64,000 nt of DNA from a bacterium (GCA_020440605.1 JAGRNT010000010.1:62001-126000); one strand, 5' to 3'; shown: positions 1 to 8,148, counted from the first letter of the stretch. Translations and numbers: made by a program. Notes: generated by a model from the sequence alone, not told the origin.

Positions 1-124
1 TCACGACCACAATGTTATCAGTCACCGCATCTGGGACGCGGGGCCGGGCGGCCGGGTTTGAAATCAATGCTAAAGTCCGGCGCTGCGCTGCCGATATGCA
101 GGGAAAGATTCCGGGGAGTGTGCC

Positions 125-1243
125 ATGCGTCTGATTACCACGATTCTACTGTGCCTTGCCCTGCTGTCCCAGCTGGCGGCAGCGGCCGATGAAGCCTACA
201 TTTCACTGAGCGGCCTGAGCATCGGCATGAGCCGGGCCGAACTGCTGGAGCTGGGCCTGCGCCCGATCGCGGCGGAGGAGCAGGCGGCGGACAGCCACTT
301 GCTGGGCTTCAGCATGATCCGCGAGCTGCCCGGCGAGCGGGATCTCGTGCTGCTGCAGGGAGAGCTCGCCGTGCATGTCAACAGCTGGTTCAGCCGCAGC
401 GGCAATGATGCAGCGGATCAGCCACTTTATGCGGAACTGCGCGAGCGCGTTCTCGCGGAGAACACCCCGCGCGGCTGGATGTATCCGGAGTACTTCTCCT
501 ACGAGGGCTTCAACCGCTACGAAAGCTTCATCGGCAACGGTGGCAACCTGGCATTTCTCGGCGACAGCCGGGATCGGGTGCTGGAGAACCAGATGCATAT
601 CTCGATGTTCACCAACGACTTCCTGCCCAGCCTGCTGCAGCGCTTCGGCGGACAGCTGACGATGCTCAGGCATGAAGCGGCATACCTGGAAGCCATGCAG
701 CAGGATTACCTGGCGGTCAGGACGGAGATTCCCGCCATCGGCAGCAGACCGGATACCGCGGGCTGGCAGGAGCTGCCGCTCGGTGATGCCGCGCTGAACC
801 CGGACTGGCTGCAGCACTGCAGCCAGATGCTGCTGGAAGATGGCGACAACGCCGTGGTGGCGATCATGAAGGATGGAATCGTGGTGGACACTAGCTTCAG
901 TGTGTCCGACGAAGTTGCCAATGGCAAGGCCTACCGCTTCTACCATGAACAGCTTGACCGGTTTGAGGATCCTGCAAACGGATACGAGGAACTGGACAGC
1001 TACCTGCTGGACATGTACCGCAACAGTTCATTGTCAATTCCCTCGGAAAACCACATGAAGCGCATGCATGGCTGGCTTGACCCGCAGGGCAATGTGATTG
1101 AGCTGCGCTATGACTGGGAGACTGACTACGGTGCGACTGCAAGCGTGCTGCTGCACAGTCCGCTGAGCTGGGAAGGAATGCATGAGCGGATGCACAATCC
1201 GCAGCAGCAGGCCCTGCAATTACCTCAGCAAACGGACCATTGA
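125..1243 (+). CDS. secreted hypothetical protein (N-terminal part of a TGA-interrupted ORF)
   Basis: The 372-aa product starts with a clear signal peptide (basic MR, hydrophobic core to about residue 18, cleavage after LAAA). I recognise no domain in the mature part. The ATG at 125 has a Shine-Dalgarno-like GGGGAG 8 nt upstream. The ORF ends at a TGA (1241-1243), but the same reading frame stays open and coding-like up to 1750, so the natural product may be about 541 residues and this entry its N-terminal two thirds. It runs opposite to the next gene (1792-2049). Coding potential is well supported by GC-rich third positions; function is unknown. Confidence 0.7.
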   Translation: MRLITTILLCLALLSQLAAAADEAYISLSGLSIGMSRAELLELGLRPIAAEEQAADSHLLGFSMIRELPGERDLVLLQGELAVHVNSWFSRSGNDAADQPLYAELRERVLAENTPRGWMYPEYFSYEGFNRYESFIGNGGNLAFLGDSRDRVLENQMHISMFTNDFLPSLLQRFGGQLTMLRHEAAYLEAMQQDYLAVRTEIPAIGSRPDTAGWQELPLGDAALNPDWLQHCSQMLLEDGDNAVVAIMKDGIVVDTSFSVSDEVANGKAYRFYHEQLDRFEDPANGYEELDSYLLDMYRNSSLSIPSENHMKRMHGWLDPQGNVIELRYDWETDYGATASVLLHSPLSWEGMHERMHNPQQQALQLPQQTDH

Positions 1244-1750
1244 CTCGCCAGCGGGCGGCTGAGCGAGGATCTGCAGCTTGGCGGCAATCTCGACCGGGTC
1301 GGTCTGAGGATGATGCTCATCCGCCATGCTGATGCGCCAGCCCTGCGCCCGGGTGAACGGCAGAGAAGTATCTTCTACCTGCACAATGCCTGGTGCAGCA
1401 CGGAACTCGGAACCAACGGACTGGAAAGCATCATGCTGCGATGGAGTGGTGATGCCAACAGCTACAGTGACCTGCAGGCCCTTTTCCGCCAGGAATGCGG
1501 GAGCGCCGAGGCCCGCGGCAACTGGAACGGGTTCAGTGAACCGGCCTTCAACTGTGATCTGCCCGCTGACAACCAGCGCCTGCAGCGCGATGCCGATGGC
1601 AACGTCCTGTTCATCTGCCTTTCGGAACCCAGGGGCCCAGGCAGTTACGTGATCCACTGGCGCTTCAGCGCCGAGGCCTGGCAGGAGTACATTGCCAACC
1701 TGCAGGTCAGCACTGAGCTGCAGGCAGCGGCTCCAGTCCCTGCCGGCTGA
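1244..1750 (+). pseudogene. C-terminal continuation of the 125-1243 ORF beyond an in-frame TGA
   Basis: Directly after the TGA at 1241 the same frame continues without a stop for 168 codons to the TGA at 1748-1750. The first 22 codons, before any ATG, already have the codon bias of a real gene (LASGRLSEDLQLGGNL), so this is unlikely to be a separate gene starting at the ATG-ATG at 1310, which also lacks a good ribosome site. The rest reads as a compact soluble domain (LHNAWCSTELG, FICLSEPRGPGSYVIHWRF). Best reading: a nonsense mutation in a longer secreted protein, or a sequencing error. Programmed readthrough is possible but unproven. Confidence 0.55.
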
Positions 1751-1791
1751 ATCCCGTTCCGGTTTTGTTCCCTGTCCCCTGAACCGCTGCC

Positions 1792-2049
1792 TCAGTCGGC
1801 AGCCTTGTCCCCGAATACTTCCCCTGGAGGCTGGAGCGCGATCCCCGCCGGCGGGCCATGCACATTGTCAGCCAGCCTGCGGTACTGCGGGATCACGATG
1901 TAGTTGAGCAGGACCAGGATGATTGCCAGCGCCACCAGCATGTTGATGATGCCTTCCAGGCTCAGCATGGAGATCAGGGAGGCGGCAACCCGGTCGCCGA
2001 TCCCGTGTCGAACAGAGCGGTAACCGCCAGGGCGATTCCCATCAAACAT
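1792..2049 (-). CDS. small single-span membrane protein
   Basis: An 85-aa protein with one strong hydrophobic segment near residues 30-52 (LVALAIILVLLNYIVIP) followed by a basic stretch, suggesting an inner-membrane protein with an exposed C-terminal tail. The start at 2049 (MFDGN) is chosen over the upstream ATG at 2073 because a GGGGGA ribosome site lies 5 nt before it. It is convergent with the interrupted secreted gene upstream. No family recognised. Confidence 0.55.
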   Translation of the reverse strand: MFDGNRPGGYRSVRHGIGDRVAASLISMLSLEGIINMLVALAIILVLLNYIVIPQYRRLADNVHGPPAGIALQPPGEVFGDKAAD

Positions 2050-2365
2050 ACTTCCCCCTTCGCGGGAGCGCATGGAAACGGGGGGAATGGAAGAGTTCCC
2101 AGTATTCCCGCAAAGATGTCTACAGCGTTGGCAAGTCGGGTGTCTGCTACCCGGGTTGCCTTGACGATGAAGACGTTGGGGGAGTCAATCGGTTACATGA
2201 AAGGGATAAAGAGGGGGAGGAGCTCACTGAGATCATAACCACAGAGGGCACAGGGAGCACGGAGAATTCAATCAGATTATTCGTGAATCACAGGGAAAGC
2301 TCTTCAAAGATCGTTTCGAGTTATCAAATCCAGAAAGAGCTCTGTGTCCTCGGTGCTCTCGGTGG
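2050..2365. other. intergenic region upstream of the small membrane gene and downstream of mtaB
   Basis: About 316 bp without a supported gene. The proximal part should hold the promoter of the 1792-2049 gene; the distal ~130 bp are the inverted repeat described separately. No other structure is visible. Confidence 0.5.
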
Positions 2366-2370
2366 TTAAA
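2237..2370. repeat. MITE-like inverted repeat of the ACCACAGAGG type
   Basis: The left arm (2237-2264) contains ACCACAGAGGGCACAGGGAG; the right arm (2339-2370) is its imperfect inverse, reading TTTAACCACCGAGAGCACCG on the minus strand. The ~75 bp between the arms shows no coding sequence. Elements with this ACCACAGAGGACACAGAG wording are scattered through many environmental bacterial genomes. The right arm overlaps the mtaB stop codon. No transposase is present, so the element would be non-autonomous. Confidence 0.6.
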
Positions 2371-3793
2371 CGCTCTGCGCCCTCTTCTCTCTCACCGGCT
2401 CAGCACTGAACACCCCCTCGCTCAACCCGGTCAGCTTAAGCTCGACGATGTTGCCGGCATCTATGCCTTCCTGCACAGGCAGCTGCACCACCTGGTAGGC
2501 CTCGCCATGACCGATCAGCATGCCCTCGCGCTCCTCCTCGAGCAGCACCTGGGCTGTGCGGCCGACGAAGCGTTGCCACTGCTGCTCGCCGAGCATGCCG
2601 CAGTGTGCGATCAGGCGGCGGTTGCGTTCCTGCACCACATCGCGGGGCAGCTGCGGCAGGCGCCCGGCGCGGGTGCCGGGGCGCGGGGAGTACGGGAAAC
2701 CGTGGATGCGCTCGAAGCGCATTTCCGTGCAGAAGTCGAGGGTCTCGGCGAACTGCTCATCCGTCTCGGTCGGGAAGCCGACGAGGATGTCCGTTGTCAG
2801 CGCACCATGCGGGATCGCCGCGCGGATGCGCGTTGCCACTTCCCGGTAGGTAGCGGTGTCGTAGAGGCGGCGCATCTCGGTCAGCACGCCGTCGCTGCCG
2901 CTCTGCAGCGGCAGGTGCACATGCGGGGCCATGCGCGGGTGCCGGAGCTGTGCGTAGAAGCGATCGTCAATGTCCTCGGGTTCAATGGAGGAGATCCGCA
3001 GGCGCGTGCCCTGCGGCAGTCGGTTGAGAATGGAATCCATCAGGTCGGAGAGGTCCGGGTGGCCGGGGGTGCGCTCGTAGAGCTTGCCCATCCGCCAGTG
3101 CTTGTCACTGGCGATGTTCTCGATCGTGTCAACCGGGGTCATGCCGTAGTGGCCGATGTTCACGCCGGTGAGCACGATCTCGCGCACGCCGCCGGCGATG
3201 TTGCCATCCACCTGCGCGATGATCTCATCGAATGGCAGTGAGGCGTAGGGCCGCACGAAGGGGATGATGCAGAAGGTGCACATGTTGTGGCAGCCGTCCT
3301 GCACCTTGATGAAGGCGCGGCTGCGTCCCAGCCCGACGATACCCGTGTTGTCAAGGGCGGCAGTGTCAATCGCCTGGCTGCTTTCGTATCGTGTCTCACT
3401 CGCCATTGCATCCGTGCGGCGGGCATTGCCTTCGAGCACCTCGTCAAGGTAGGCGAAGGCCTGCGGGTAGAAGTCGAAGACCTCGGCCCCGGCATCGCGG
3501 TACTGGTCGGAGACGGTGTGGTTGCGGGCCGCGCAGCCGGTGAACAGCACGGAGCTCTGCGGATGCTCGCGCTTGATGCGGCGCACGAACTGGGCAGCCT
3601 TGCGCTCCGCCTCCTTGGTGACGCAGCAGGAGTTGACGAACACCACCGGCCGCTCCAGCTCGTCCGTGCTGGGCAGCTCGCTGCCCGTCAGCTCCAGCGG
3701 CTGGTAGCCGTACTTCTTCAGCACGTCGGCGAAGGCCACGCTCTCGGAATAGTTGACCTTGCAGCCGAAGGTCTTGATGAACACCGGTTTCAC
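2366..3793 (-). CDS. mtaB: tRNA (N6-threonylcarbamoyladenosine(37)-C2)-methylthiotransferase MtaB
   Basis: Radical-SAM methylthiotransferase that converts t6A37 to ms2t6A37 in ANN-decoding tRNAs. The N-terminal domain has the three cysteines of the auxiliary [4Fe-4S] cluster (TFGCKVNYSES, VNSCCVTKEA, FTGCAAR; about residues 11, 56 and 87), and TFGCKVN is the MtaB rather than the MiaB signature. The radical-SAM triad is DGCHNMCTFC at about 168-175; a C-terminal TRAM domain follows. The GTG at 3793 gives 475 aa beginning MKPVFIKTFGCKVN and sits 7 nt behind TACCAT; an in-frame ATG at 3823 adds 10 unlikely residues. It lies 87 nt after the membrane protein gene on the same strand. Its TAA stop is contributed by the right arm of the inverted repeat. 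Confidence 0.93.
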   Translation of the reverse strand: MKPVFIKTFGCKVNYSESVAFADVLKKYGYQPLELTGSELPSTDELERPVVFVNSCCVTKEAERKAAQFVRRIKREHPQSSVLFTGCAARNHTVSDQYRDAGAEVFDFYPQAFAYLDEVLEGNARRTDAMASETRYESSQAIDTAALDNTGIVGLGRSRAFIKVQDGCHNMCTFCIIPFVRPYASLPFDEIIAQVDGNIAGGVREIVLTGVNIGHYGMTPVDTIENIASDKHWRMGKLYERTPGHPDLSDLMDSILNRLPQGTRLRISSIEPEDIDDRFYAQLRHPRMAPHVHLPLQSGSDGVLTEMRRLYDTATYREVATRIRAAIPHGALTTDILVGFPTETDEQFAETLDFCTEMRFERIHGFPYSPRPGTRAGRLPQLPRDVVQERNRRLIAHCGMLGEQQWQRFVGRTAQVLLEEEREGMLIGHGEAYQVVQLPVQEGIDAGNIVELKLTGLSEGVFSAEPVREKRAQSV

Positions 3794-3800
3794 GAGGGAA

Positions 3801-3806
3801 ATGGTA
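3801..3806 (-). promoter_or_regulatory. -10 element of mtaB, leaderless type
   Basis: TACCAT on the minus strand, exactly 7 nt before the GTG start at 3793, with no Shine-Dalgarno site between. Transcription would begin at or next to the start codon. Confidence 0.45.
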
Positions 3807-3880
3807 ACAGCTGGGAGCTGCATTGGCTGGCAGGAAGCTGCAAGCAGAGCACTGACGAAGTCGATCCGCAGATGGCAGAC

Positions 3881-5650
3881 TCAGCGCTCGCGAGTGGCTT
3901 CGAGACTCTGCAGCAGGGGCTGGTCCAGCCGGCAGGACAGCAGCCAGATGCGCTGCATCTCCAGCCGCCGGAACCAGTAGCGCAGCACGCCGGCACCGAC
4001 AAACAGGGCGGGGAGGATGAACAGCCAGTGGATCCCGGGCCAGTGCAGCGGCACGTAGAACCAGCAAAACAGCAGCAGCATGCCAAAGTACAGCAGCAGG
4101 GCCATGAGCCGGTAGAAGCTGCGTCCGGCCCAGCTGGGATGCGTATTTTCATCGGGAAAACGGTCCATGCGCCGGGCCACGGCCAGGCGCAGCTGCCTGA
4201 GCCAGCCGGGGTAGGCCGGGCTTTCGCGCGGCGGGATGTACTGCAGGCTGCTCTCCTCGGAGATGAAGTCGCGCAGGGCCACACTGTCCCAGGGATTGGG
4301 GTCGAGCAGCAGATCGAGCTCCGGGGCAACGGCCACGTAGCGCCGCCAGTAGCGTTCCTGGCTGTTGCCCAGCCAGCGCAGCGGGATGCTTAGCAGGGCC
4401 GCATAGAAGCCCAGCATGAACGGATGCAGTAGCAGGGCCGGGGGATGGTCCCAGTACTGGCAGTGGCCGGCGAAGTCACGCAGCTCCGCGGCATCGAAAT
4501 ACATCATCTCGTAGTACCAGCTATCCAGTGCTGGGAACATCCGGATGCCGCTGACGAGCGCAATCAGGCCAAGCCCCCACATCCAGGCCGGCAGGCTGTT
4601 CGGCGGAACCGCCACTGTCTTCAGCCCCAGGGAGAACTCATGATTCAGCTCGCGGTACACATCGTCAGGCGGGATCTCTCCCTCCTCCGGCTGGGCCTGC
4701 AGCTTGGATGATCCGAGCAGCTGCGGACCCTGTGGTGCGGCCTGAACCGGCCTGGCTGGTGCTGCGACAATTTCCGGCAGCAGTCCCAGCGGACGCAGAC
4801 GGCGGCGGTAGTCCTCCTTGAGCTGCGGATCGAAGAGCTGGCCGAGACCCTGCTGGGTCACGAGACGCAGGTGCCGGGAGAAATCGAGGGCATGCAGGCG
4901 GGCCACCAAAAGCGGCGTGGTCAGGCAGGCCAGCCAGAGGATCAACGGCACGCGGGCGTAATCCAGACCCCGGCTGTAGAGCAAGGCCCCCAGCCAGGCT
5001 GTGGCCAGGGTTGCCAGCAGGATTGCCAGATTGACGGAGCTGATCCGCAGCGGGAATGGAGCCTGGCCGGGTCCGGGGAAATCCGGCAGGGCGGAGCTGA
5101 CGCCGTAGAGCAGGCGCTCGCGCTGCGTCAGTTCGTCGGCATCCGGTGGGAAGTCCAGCCGTGATTCGGGATGCTCCTCGAGGAACTGCGTCAGTTCAGG
5201 CGAGGCGAGGAAATCCGCTGCGGAGAGGATCTCCAGCACGGAGCGGGCCCGGGGCCGGCTGTCAATCACGCGCAGGCGGATGCGCTCGCGCCACAGTTCC
5301 TTGAGTACGCGCTGCACCAGGCCACTGACGAAGAACACGCAGTGGAAGACTGCGATGAAGACGCAGGCATGCAGCAGCAGCTCGTCCATGCTCTCGATGC
5401 TGAGCCAGTGCTGCACATCGCCGGAGCCGGTGGAGAGGAAACGCTGGCCGCGCATCAGCAGGTAGCCCATCAGGAACCAGTTACCAAGTACGGGCAGCAC
5501 CAGCCAGACCAGCATTGCCAGAATCCAGCGGCGTTCGGCGGCATTGATCGTCAGGGAGAAGGCCCGGGCCACGCGCGGATCGGGATGAGTGAGAGGGTCC
5601 GGCAGCGGCTGCAGCCAGGCCCGCTGTTCCCTGCTGTCCCGCGCGCTCAT
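3881..5650 (-). CDS. large multi-pass membrane protein of unknown function
   Basis: A 589-aa protein with about 8 hydrophobic spans in three groups: residues ~42-66 and ~93-114, then ~205-250 and ~355-425, then a hydrophobic pair at ~510-560. Long soluble loops lie between them, including an acidic stretch with DPNPWDS. I recognise no transporter or enzyme motif. The ATG at 5650 is 6 nt downstream of a perfect TATAAT. The gene is divergent from azlC (44-bp gap) and leads into mtaB on the same strand. A tenuous alternative is a polytopic assembly or secretion factor. Confidence 0.75.
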   Translation of the reverse strand: MSARDSREQRAWLQPLPDPLTHPDPRVARAFSLTINAAERRWILAMLVWLVLPVLGNWFLMGYLLMRGQRFLSTGSGDVQHWLSIESMDELLLHACVFIAVFHCVFFVSGLVQRVLKELWRERIRLRVIDSRPRARSVLEILSAADFLASPELTQFLEEHPESRLDFPPDADELTQRERLLYGVSSALPDFPGPGQAPFPLRISSVNLAILLATLATAWLGALLYSRGLDYARVPLILWLACLTTPLLVARLHALDFSRHLRLVTQQGLGQLFDPQLKEDYRRRLRPLGLLPEIVAAPARPVQAAPQGPQLLGSSKLQAQPEEGEIPPDDVYRELNHEFSLGLKTVAVPPNSLPAWMWGLGLIALVSGIRMFPALDSWYYEMMYFDAAELRDFAGHCQYWDHPPALLLHPFMLGFYAALLSIPLRWLGNSQERYWRRYVAVAPELDLLLDPNPWDSVALRDFISEESSLQYIPPRESPAYPGWLRQLRLAVARRMDRFPDENTHPSWAGRSFYRLMALLLYFGMLLLFCWFYVPLHWPGIHWLFILPALFVGAGVLRYWFRRLEMQRIWLLSCRLDQPLLQSLEATRER

Positions 5651-5656
5651 ACCCTG

Positions 5657-5662
5657 ATTATA
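5657..5662 (-). promoter_or_regulatory. -10 element of the 3881-5650 membrane protein, leaderless type
   Basis: Perfect TATAAT on the minus strand, separated from the ATG at 5650 by 6 nt (CAGGGT). No Shine-Dalgarno space is available. Confidence 0.65.
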
Positions 5663-5682
5663 GCCAGCAGCCCCGCGTGTGC

Positions 5683-5688
5683 TACATT
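5683..5688 (+). promoter_or_regulatory. -10 element of azlC, leaderless type
   Basis: TACATT followed by GCGGCG and the ATG at 5695 (6-nt spacing). It shares the short intergenic region with the opposing TATAAT at 5657. Confidence 0.55.
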
Positions 5689-5694
5689 GCGGCG

Positions 5695-6417
5695 ATGCCT
5701 GTCCCCGACAGCCCCACAGCCCGCAGTACCTTCCTCGAAGGCGCGCGCGAGATCGCCGTGCTGATCCCGGGGATCATCCCCTTCGGGATGGTGGCGGGGA
5801 TTGCCGCGCTCAGGGCCGGACTGAGCCCGCTGCAGGCCATGGCGGGTTCACTGTGCATCTTCGCCGGAGCTTCGCAGCTGGTGGCCTATGAACTGATCGG
5901 CAATGCGGCACCCGTGCTGCTCGTGGTGCTGGCCGCGCTGACGGTCAACCTGCGCTTCCTGCTGTATTCGACCGCGCTCGCGCCGATGCTCTCCGCCCTG
6001 CCGCTGCGGCTGCGCGTGGCGGCGGCGCACATCATGACGGACCAGGCCTATGTCTTCGGCTACCGGCGCTGGAGCCAGCAGCCCCAGCTGCCGCATGCGC
6101 AGGCCTACTACTTCGGGGCGGCGCTGCCGCTGCTGGCAAGCTGGCTCAGTGCCACGCTGGCCGGGGTGCTGCTCGGCAGCGGGGTGCCCCAGGAGTGGGG
6201 CCTGGAGTTTGCGGTGCCGCTGTGCTTCATCGCGATCCTCGTGCCCGCGGTGAAGGACCGCCCCTCGCTGCTCGCGGCCGTCACGGGTGGAAGCATTGCC
6301 ATTCTGCTGGGCGGCCTGCCCTGGAAGCTCTCGCTGCTGCTCGGCGCGCTGGGCGGGATCCTCGCCGGGGTGCTGGCCAGCGGCAAGACTGACGGGAAGG
6401 CGGGCGGCGATGCCTGA
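5695..6417 (+). CDS. azlC: AzlC family branched-chain amino acid exporter, large subunit
   Basis: A 240-aa membrane protein of the AzlC/LIV-E family; with AzlD these proteins export branched-chain amino acids or their analogues. Family marks are present: IPGIIPFGMVAG near the N-terminus, the GSLCIFAGASQLVA segment, and LTVNLRFLLYSTALAP. Five to six transmembrane spans can be traced and the length is normal. ATG 5695 is preferred to an in-frame GTG at 5677 because it sits 6 nt after TACATT. The gene overlaps azlD by 8 bp, so translation is probably coupled. Which amino acid it carries cannot be seen. Confidence 0.92.
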   Translation: MPVPDSPTARSTFLEGAREIAVLIPGIIPFGMVAGIAALRAGLSPLQAMAGSLCIFAGASQLVAYELIGNAAPVLLVVLAALTVNLRFLLYSTALAPMLSALPLRLRVAAAHIMTDQAYVFGYRRWSQQPQLPHAQAYYFGAALPLLASWLSATLAGVLLGSGVPQEWGLEFAVPLCFIAILVPAVKDRPSLLAAVTGGSIAILLGGLPWKLSLLLGALGGILAGVLASGKTDGKAGGDA

Positions 6418-6763
6418 TCCGCAGAACCTGGCCCAGCCGCTGAGTGCCGCTGAAGTCTGGCTGGCAATCCTCCTGACCGGGCTCGGGACCTTCCTGCTGC
6501 GCTTCTCGATGCTGGCCCTGCATGGGCGCATCCAACTGCCGGAGCGCCTGCTGGAGGCGTTGAAGTTCCTGCCGCCGGCGATCCTCGCCGCACTCGTGCT
6601 GCCCGCGCTCTACCGCAGCGACCCCATGGGCTGGGCCCCGCGCCAACCGGCGCACCTGCTGGCGGGCATCCTGGCAATCGGCATCGCCTGGCGCACGCGC
6701 AACATGCTGGCAACGATCCTCGGCGGGATGGCGGCGATGTGGCTGCTGGAGCTCTGGCTCTGA
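6410..6763 (+). CDS. azlD: AzlD family branched-chain amino acid exporter, small subunit
   Basis: A 117-aa protein with four hydrophobic spans, typical of AzlD, the obligate partner of AzlC. Recognisable parts are the N-terminal AILLTGLGTFLLRF, the central ALKFLPPAILAALVLPAL and the C-terminal MLATILGGMAAMWLLELW. The ATG at 6410 lies inside the last codons of azlC. The stop codon is followed after 6 nt by the first hairpin of the repeat field, which may act as a 3' end. Confidence 0.9.
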   Translation: MPDPQNLAQPLSAAEVWLAILLTGLGTFLLRFSMLALHGRIQLPERLLEALKFLPPAILAALVLPALYRSDPMGWAPRQPAHLLAGILAIGIAWRTRNMLATILGGMAAMWLLELWL

Positions 6764-6850
6764 TGGAGGCCTGGCGCAAGCCAGGCGATGGCTGGCAGGC
6801 GCAAGCCTGGCAAGGGAGGTCAGCTGTAAAGCTGACAACGGAAGCCTGAA

Positions 6851-6992
6851 GCGAAGGAAAACTGGAGCGCGAGCATTCAGCTCGCCGGATCACGGGCATT
6901 CAGCCCGCCCGTCATCCATCCGCCTCTTCGAATGTTGAACCCCCATCCCGCTTTCAGCGGGATGCTGCGCGGCCTCCGGCCTTGCAGAGGAA
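6851..6992. repeat. copy 1 of a ~142-bp direct repeat
   Basis: Nearly identical to 7736-7876. It begins GCGAAGGAAA, contains the two hairpins with ATTCA loops and the segment CCATCCGCCTCTTCGAATG, and ends TTGCAGAGGAA. Differences are a handful of substitutions and a one-base indel. It has no credible ORF. Confidence 0.8.
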
Positions 6993-7282
6993 TTGATCTT
7001 TGCGCAGCGGTCCAGCAAGTGAGACGGTTTGACGGTCCTGGGTCAGACAGGGCCATGTGGCTCCAGGAGCCACACTCCGTTTCCACAAGCCGCCGGACAA
7101 TATGGTGGGGGATGGGCGAGCTAGCAGATTACTGGTTACAGGTTGCGGGTTGCGGATTTGGTCGGAAGGAGACGGCCTGGCTGTCACCGGCCTTGATCAA
7201 ACACGCGTAGCGTGACCACACAGTCCGTTCCCTGCTCCCGGTTCCCTGAACTCTGATCTGGGTATGGCAATCCAGCCGGCGG

Positions 7283-7441
7283 CTATTCTCCCCGGTCCAT
7301 CTTCCAGCGCATGACCGTGTATATCGTCATCCCCACAATGGCAATCACGACGAACACTCCCCAGAACCACCACTGCCAGCGCTCGCTGCCATCCCCGGCA
7401 ACGCGCTGGAGCAGAAGAACAATTGACATGGACTGACCCAT
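7283..7441 (-). CDS. small single-span membrane protein within the repeat field
   Basis: A 52-aa ORF starting MGQSMSIVLLLQ with a hydrophobic segment WWFWGVFVVIAIVGMTIY (about residues 24-41) and a basic end (RWKMDRGE), consistent with a small inner-membrane protein. The ATG at 7441 is 7 nt after TACAAT (minus strand, 7449-7454), the spacing of the leaderless promoters elsewhere in the window, which argues that it is a real gene rather than part of the repeats. No homologue recognised. Confidence 0.5.
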   Translation of the reverse strand: MGQSMSIVLLLQRVAGDGSERWQWWFWGVFVVIAIVGMTIYTVMRWKMDRGE

Positions 7442-7448
7442 CCCTGGC

Positions 7449-7454
7449 ATTGTA
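7449..7454 (-). promoter_or_regulatory. -10 element of the 52-aa membrane protein gene
   Basis: TACAAT on the minus strand, 7 nt (GCCAGGG) before ATG 7441; leaderless spacing. Confidence 0.45.
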
Positions 7455-7558
7455 GCCCAGCCGCCGGACATCCTGGGGCGGAGATCCGGGAATGCAAAAC
7501 ATAGTTAACTTACAGAGCAGTAGGAGGAGGTGCGGCACTTGCTGCCGCACAATGATTG

Positions 7559-7740
7559 GAACGCTCTGCTCGACTGGCAACGTGAAATGCGTGGCGGCAT
7601 TATTCAACGCATGGGCGCAGAGGCGCAGGGAACGGAGCGCGTAGCAGAGGCGCAGCCGCAGCTGCGCAGTCTCGCTCTGCTCAACTGGCAATGCGGTCCA
7701 TGAGGCGGGTTTATTCAACGCTAAGCCGCTGAGCCGCGAA
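7559..7740. repeat. imperfect direct repeat pair inside the repeat field
   Basis: CGCTCTGCTCGACTGGCAA with the following TTATTCAACGC and GGCGCAGAGGCGCAGG (7559-7634) recurs as CGCTCTGCTCAACTGGCAA, TTATTCAACGC and AGCCGCTGAGCCGCGAAGG (from about 7671). The wording resembles the GCGCTGAGACGCGAAGG elements common in environmental genomes. Non-coding. Confidence 0.5.
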
Positions 7741-7876
7741 GGAAACCGGAGCGCGAGCATTCAGCTCGCCGGATCGCGGGCATTCAGCCCACACGGCATC
7801 CATCCGCCTCTTCGAATGTTGAACCCCCATCCCGCTTTCAGCGGGATGCTGCGCGGCCTCCCGCCTTGCAGAGGAA
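7736..7876. repeat. copy 2 of the ~142-bp direct repeat
   Basis: Second copy of the 6851-6992 unit, same orientation, about 885 bp away. The 52-aa membrane ORF and several unrelated hairpins lie between the two copies. Confidence 0.8.
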
Positions 7877-8148
7877 CTTGCACCAGGCCCCCGGACAGCC
7901 AGGGCGGGGATCGAAGCGCAGCTGAGATCCACGGGTGGGATGGCAAACCGGCCGGCGGCGGGATGCGGGATGAGTTTGCCAGAATGACAACTGGCTTCCG
8001 CGCCCAGCTGGCGCTGGGCCACCACGCCTGGCTTGCGCCAGACCTCCTATGGCGCGACTTCATCGCGCCTCCAATGGCACAGCTGCGCAGTGCCTCCCAG
8101 CCAAGCTTACAGCTTGGCCTCCACATCCCCGGCTGAAGCCGGAGCTCC

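Larger units (their letters stand above)
6764..8148. repeat. repeat field of short hairpins between azlD and uvrB
   Basis: About 1.4 kb, mostly non-coding and packed with short palindromes. Clear stem-loops: 6770-6785 (loop GCAA), 6796-6809 (GCAA), 6820-6835 (GTAA), 6869-6885 (ATTCA), 6893-6907 (ATTCA), 7057-7073, 7202-7214, 7531-7549, 8051-8069 (CTTCA), 8101-8117 (TTACA) and 8129-8142 (TGAA). Stem sequences are unrelated but stem length (5-7 bp) and loop size (3-5 nt) are stable, and units near 8000-8144 are joined by a TCC linker. The layout resembles REP/BIME-like palindromic arrays. The first hairpin begins 7 nt after the stop codon of each flanking gene. Confidence 0.75.

Noticed and set aside
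1..124. Possible end of an upstream gene
   Set aside because: The first 124 bases show no convincing coding frame, and no homology could be seen.
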